From: an uncultured Varibaculum sp.
GTDB lineage: Bacteria; Actinomycetota; Actinomycetes; Actinomycetales; Actinomycetaceae
Length of the DNA: 35,985 nt
NCBI GenBank assembly: GCA_947255165.1
Contig: CAMYFZ010000013.1
Span: 1 to 35,985, forward strand
Direction of reading: 5' to 3'
This document shows, in pieces, positions 33,810-35,985 of the stretch. A model generated the notes under the pieces. It made no database searches and had not been told where the DNA came from. It saw only the letters and a list, made by a program, of their open reading frames with translations. Position 1 is the stretch's first letter. Every line of letters starts with the position of its first letter. The position numbers and the translations under genes were made by a program.

Positions 33810-34721
33810 CTAGTTTTCTTTATCGCGATACTTCTTGAGATCTTCCCCTTTACCCTCCGCCTTCTTTTTCTTGTGTATCTCCACCTCTTTACCAGCGAAA
33901 TCGGGAACATACTTGGAAACCGCCACCGAGGGACGCACGTAACCACTGGAACTGGGGCGCGGGGGTAGATGGATCGGCTCCGAATTGTTCTCAATCTCCG
34001 TATAGGGGATAGATTCGAGGAAATGGTGGATCATATTTAGCCGCGCCTGCTTCTTGGAATCAGAAAGCACATGATGCCACGGCGCTACCGAAGTGTCGGT
34101 ATGCACCATCATGTCGTCTTTCGCGCGCGAATAATCTTCCCAACGGGTGATCGACTCTAGATCCATAGGCGAGAGTTTCCACTGACGCAAAGGATCGCCC
34201 AGGCGGGATTTGAAACGTTTGTACTGCACTTTGTCGGACACGCTGAACCAGTATTTACGCAGGTAAATTCCGTCCTCCACCAGCATTTGTTCAAAAATAG
34301 GGCATTGGCGCATAAAGAGTTGCACTTGGTCTGGGCTGGCGAATCCCATCACTTTTTCTACTCCGGCGCGGTTGTACCAAGACCGGTCAAAGAGCACGAT
34401 CTCACCGGCAGCGGGCAGGTGTTCGATATAACGCTGGAAGTACCACTGGGTTTCTTGACGCTCGGTAGGTTTAGGGAGGGCTACGATTCGGGCCACGCGC
34501 GGGGAGAGATACTCGGTCATCCGTTTAATAGTGCCGCCTTTACCAGCCGCGTCACGTCCCTCGAAAATAACCACGATTCGGGCACCAGTGGCTTTCACCC
34601 AAGTCTGCAACTTCCCGAGTTCTCCCTGCAAGCGGTATAACTCGGCCTCATAAACTTTATTAGGGATTTTTTGGACTTTGATATTGTCGGCTTCGCTAAT
34701 CCCGTGTTCTTTCTGGCTCAT
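33810..34721 (-). CDS. ppk2: Polyphosphate kinase 2 (PPK2 family)
   Basis: The enzyme uses polyphosphate to phosphorylate a nucleoside mono- or diphosphate (or the reverse). The 303-residue, single-domain protein has Walker A EGRDAAGKGGTIKR (54-67), a basic lid with LPKPTERQETQWYFQRY, and Walker B VLFDRSWYNRAGVE (Asp112). RWEDYSRAKDDMM and TDTSVAPWHHV are further family blocks. A lysine/glutamate-rich tail (KKKKAEGKGEDLKKY) follows the fold. Length suggests a one-domain PPK2, most likely class I (ADP to ATP), but class is not certain. The ATG follows AGGAGAG. It is divergent from upp. Confidence 0.9.
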   Translation of the reverse strand: MSQKEHGISEADNIKVQKIPNKVYEAELYRLQGELGKLQTWVKATGARIVVIFEGRDAAGKGGTIKRMTEYLSPRVARIVALPKPTERQETQWYFQRYIEHLPAAGEIVLFDRSWYNRAGVEKVMGFASPDQVQLFMRQCPIFEQMLVEDGIYLRKYWFSVSDKVQYKRFKSRLGDPLRQWKLSPMDLESITRWEDYSRAKDDMMVHTDTSVAPWHHVLSDSKKQARLNMIHHFLESIPYTEIENNSEPIHLPPRPSSSGYVRPSVAVSKYVPDFAGKEVEIHKKKKAEGKGEDLKKYRDKEN

Positions 34722-34800
34722 CTATCTCTCCTGGTTTGGGGGTAATTCCTAGGGTAGAACAGGGTTTGCCTGCCTGGAGGGGAAATGGGAGGGGATTTTT

Positions 34801-34872
34801 ATGCGAAGTAAAACTATTCGGGCTGTGCGGGTTTGGATGGGTGGTATTAGGGAGGGCGAGCTCGCGGCTTAA
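34801..34872 (+). CDS. Possible 23-codon leader ORF before upp
   Basis: ATG 34801 follows GGGAGGGG by 6 nt, an unusually strong ribosome-binding site, and encodes MRSKTIRAVRVWMGGIREGE plus three residues before TAA. It lies in the 262-bp gap between PPK2 and upp. It may be a small protein, a leader peptide or chance in a G-rich gap. Confidence 0.25.
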   Translation: MRSKTIRAVRVWMGGIREGELAA

Positions 34873-34983
34873 GGGAATTGGTTTCGAGCAGATTTTGCGC
34901 GGATTCGCCTGCGGGAGAGTTTTTTCCAAAGAGGGAACCGTAAAGAGTGGGCGGAAGCGTCAAAAACAGGCTAATTTTGAGGT

Positions 34984-35625
34984 ATGGAATTTAAAGTCAT
35001 TGACCATCCGCTGGTGAAACATAAACTGACCATTCTTCGAGATAAAGACACTCCTTCTTCGGTGTTTCGGCAACTGGTTGATGAACTGGTTACCCTGCTC
35101 GCTTATGAAGCAACCCGGCACGTACGGGTAACCCCGAAGCAGATTGAAACCCCGATTCAATCGATGGAGGGCGCGGTGATCTCGACGCCTCGCCCGATCG
35201 TGATCCCGATCCTGCGTGCCGGTTTGGGAATGCTTTCGGGAATGACTGCCTTGCTGCCGACTGCAGAGGTCGGTTTCCTGGGGATGAAAAGGGACGAAAA
35301 AACCTTGGCGATCGAAACCTACGCGAATCGTCTACCTCAGGATTTAACTGACCGGCAAGTGTTCCTGGTCGATCCCATGCTCGCTACCGGGGGTACCCTG
35401 GTGGCGGCTATCGACTATGCCCTAGAGCGAGGCGCACGGGACGTGACCTGTATCTGCCTGGTGGCAGCGCCCGAAGGGGTTAAGCACGTGGAAGAACACA
35501 TCGGTCATCGGGCAGAAGTAACCATAGTGGTAGCAGCGCTAGATGATGGGCTCACCCCCGAAGCTTATATTCGCCCCGGTCTAGGCGATGCCGGCGATCG
35601 GTTGTATGGGATCGTAGATCACTAG
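34984..35625 (+). CDS. upp: Uracil phosphoribosyltransferase
   Basis: It makes UMP from uracil and PRPP in pyrimidine salvage. The 213-residue length is standard. The PRPP loop [10 protein letters not shown] is at 129-138, the N-terminal block [13 protein letters not shown] and RAGLGM (78-83) match, and the uracil-binding C-terminal [10 protein letters not shown] is intact. The ribosome-binding site (GAGG, close to the ATG at 34984) is modest. It stands alone: the left neighbour is divergent and the right neighbour, if real, convergent. Confidence 0.97.
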   Translation: MEFKVIDHPLVKHKLTILRDKDTPSSVFRQLVDELVTLLAYEATRHVRVTPKQIETPIQSMEGAVISTPRPIVIPILRAGLGMLSGMTALLPTAEVGFLGMKRDEKTLAIETYANRLPQDLTDRQVFLVDPMLATGGTLVAAIDYALERGARDVTCICLVAAPEGVKHVEEHIGHRAEVTIVVAALDDGLTPEAYIRPGLGDAGDRLYGIVDH

Positions 35626-35644
35626 TTTCGCGCGGCAGGGTTTT

Positions 35645-35691
35645 CGCGACACCGTTTAGGGTGATTGTGCGGCGGTGATCGCTGTGTCGCG
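35645..35691 (+). terminator. Possible loose hairpin after upp
   Basis: CGCGACAC (35645-35652) and GTGTCGCG (35684-35691) form a perfect 8-bp inverted repeat with a 31-nt loop 19 bp after the upp stop. There is no T tract, so this is a weak candidate. Confidence 0.3.
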
Positions 35692-35732
35692 GTTGGGTAT
35701 CCGCGGGAGTGGTCACATTTCGGCTCTAGAGT

Positions 35733-35984
35733 TTAGTTCTGGCGTGCATATCCGCTAAACTTTGGAAAGTCTGTTAACTCAGATGCTGGTAGCGGTTCCT
35801 CGCTTTTTGCCTCAGGTACCTTCGGTGCCTTCGGCCGCGAGATTCCGCAACCAAGAGTAGGTGGCGTTTTCTCGCTTTTTGCCTCAGGTACCTTCGGTGC
35901 CTTCGGCCGCGAGATTCCGCAACCAAGAGTAGGTGGCGTTTTCTCGCTTTTTGCCTCAGGTACCTTCGGTGCCTTCGGCCGCGA
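35733..35984 (-). CDS. Partial minus-strand reading frame made of 24-residue repeats, C-terminus only
   Basis: The minus strand stays open from the window edge to a TAA at 35733-35735 (83 codons). It reads as units ending ...PKAPKVPEAKSEKTPPTLGCG, each 24 residues, then leaves the repeat (EEPLPASELTDFPKFSGY) and stops. The Pro/Lys/Glu-rich composition is like a linker of a surface or DNA-binding protein, and the frame survives past the repeat. Two plus-strand frames of the repeat are also open, so the repeat itself proves little. The gene, if real, lies mostly outside the window. Confidence 0.35.
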   Translation of the reverse strand, partial: SRPKAPKVPEAKSEKTPPTLGCGISRPKAPKVPEAKSEKTPPTLGCGISRPKAPKVPEAKSEEPLPASELTDFPKFSGYARQN

Positions 35985-35985
35985 G
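35799..35985. repeat. 72-bp tandem repeat running off the right edge
   Basis: The unit beginning CTCGCTTTTTGCCTCAGGTA recurs at 35799, 35871 and 35943, a period of exactly 72 bp, with no differences I can see between the copies. About 2.6 copies are visible before the window ends. The period is a multiple of three. It is not a CRISPR array because the whole unit is identical, with no variable spacers. Confidence 0.92.

Noticed and set aside
35799..35985. CRISPR array at the right edge
   Set aside because: The whole 72-bp unit is identical between copies, so there are no variable spacers, and no cas gene is visible.

Overview
The window looks like chromosome from a medium-GC member of the Actinomycetaceae (Varibaculum- or Mobiluncus-like). 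This is an inference from moderate base composition, GTG and TTG starts, actinobacterial families (a THUMP-like-domain methyltransferase, DUF6541, a GT2-DUF2304 pair) and a CIRCE-controlled groES with no groEL next to it. No database comparison was possible.

Layout. (1) 1-3850 is housekeeping: tsaD (tRNA t6A synthesis) with an unusual C-terminal extension of eight 11-residue repeats, a convergent THUMP-like methyltransferase, then groES behind a perfect CIRCE operator and before a strong terminator. (2) 4030-32970 is a long surface-glycan locus. It holds at least ten glycosyltransferases (GT-B/GT4 and GT-A/GT2), two membrane O-acyltransferases (one fused to an SGNH esterase domain), an aldo/keto reductase, a large polytopic DUF6541 protein, a PglK-like ABC flippase, a secreted NlpC/P60 wall hydrolase and a small membrane-anchored unknown. 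It also encodes four enzymes matching the WbpA-WbpB-WbpE-WbpD (Wlb) route: nucleotide-sugar 6-dehydrogenase, Gfo/Idh/MocA dehydrogenase, DegT aminotransferase and hexapeptide N-acetyltransferase. Together they could convert UDP-GlcNAc to a 2,3-diacetamido uronic acid donor. A polyprenyl-phosphate-type GT2 plus DUF2304 pair closes the locus. (3) 33028-35625 returns to ordinary metabolism: an SDR, a PPK2 polyphosphate kinase and upp. (4) The right edge (35799-35985) is a 72-bp tandem repeat that runs off the window and stays open on the minus strand as a possible repeat-protein C-terminus.

Working model (inference): nucleotide sugars made by the Wbp-like enzymes feed the GT4/GT2 enzymes that build a lipid-linked glycan. 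The PglK-like ABC protein flips it, DUF6541 may act as a GT-C-type enzyme on the outer face, and the acyltransferases decorate the product. No initiating phosphoglycosyltransferase, Wzx/Wzy pair or recognisable oligosaccharyltransferase is in the window, so the pathway is incomplete here.

The best candidates for something undescribed are the tsaD repeat extension, the paired divergent GT2 paralogues that lack the usual DDGS motif, a nine-G tract inside one glycosyltransferase (possible phase variation), and the 72-bp repeat at the right edge.
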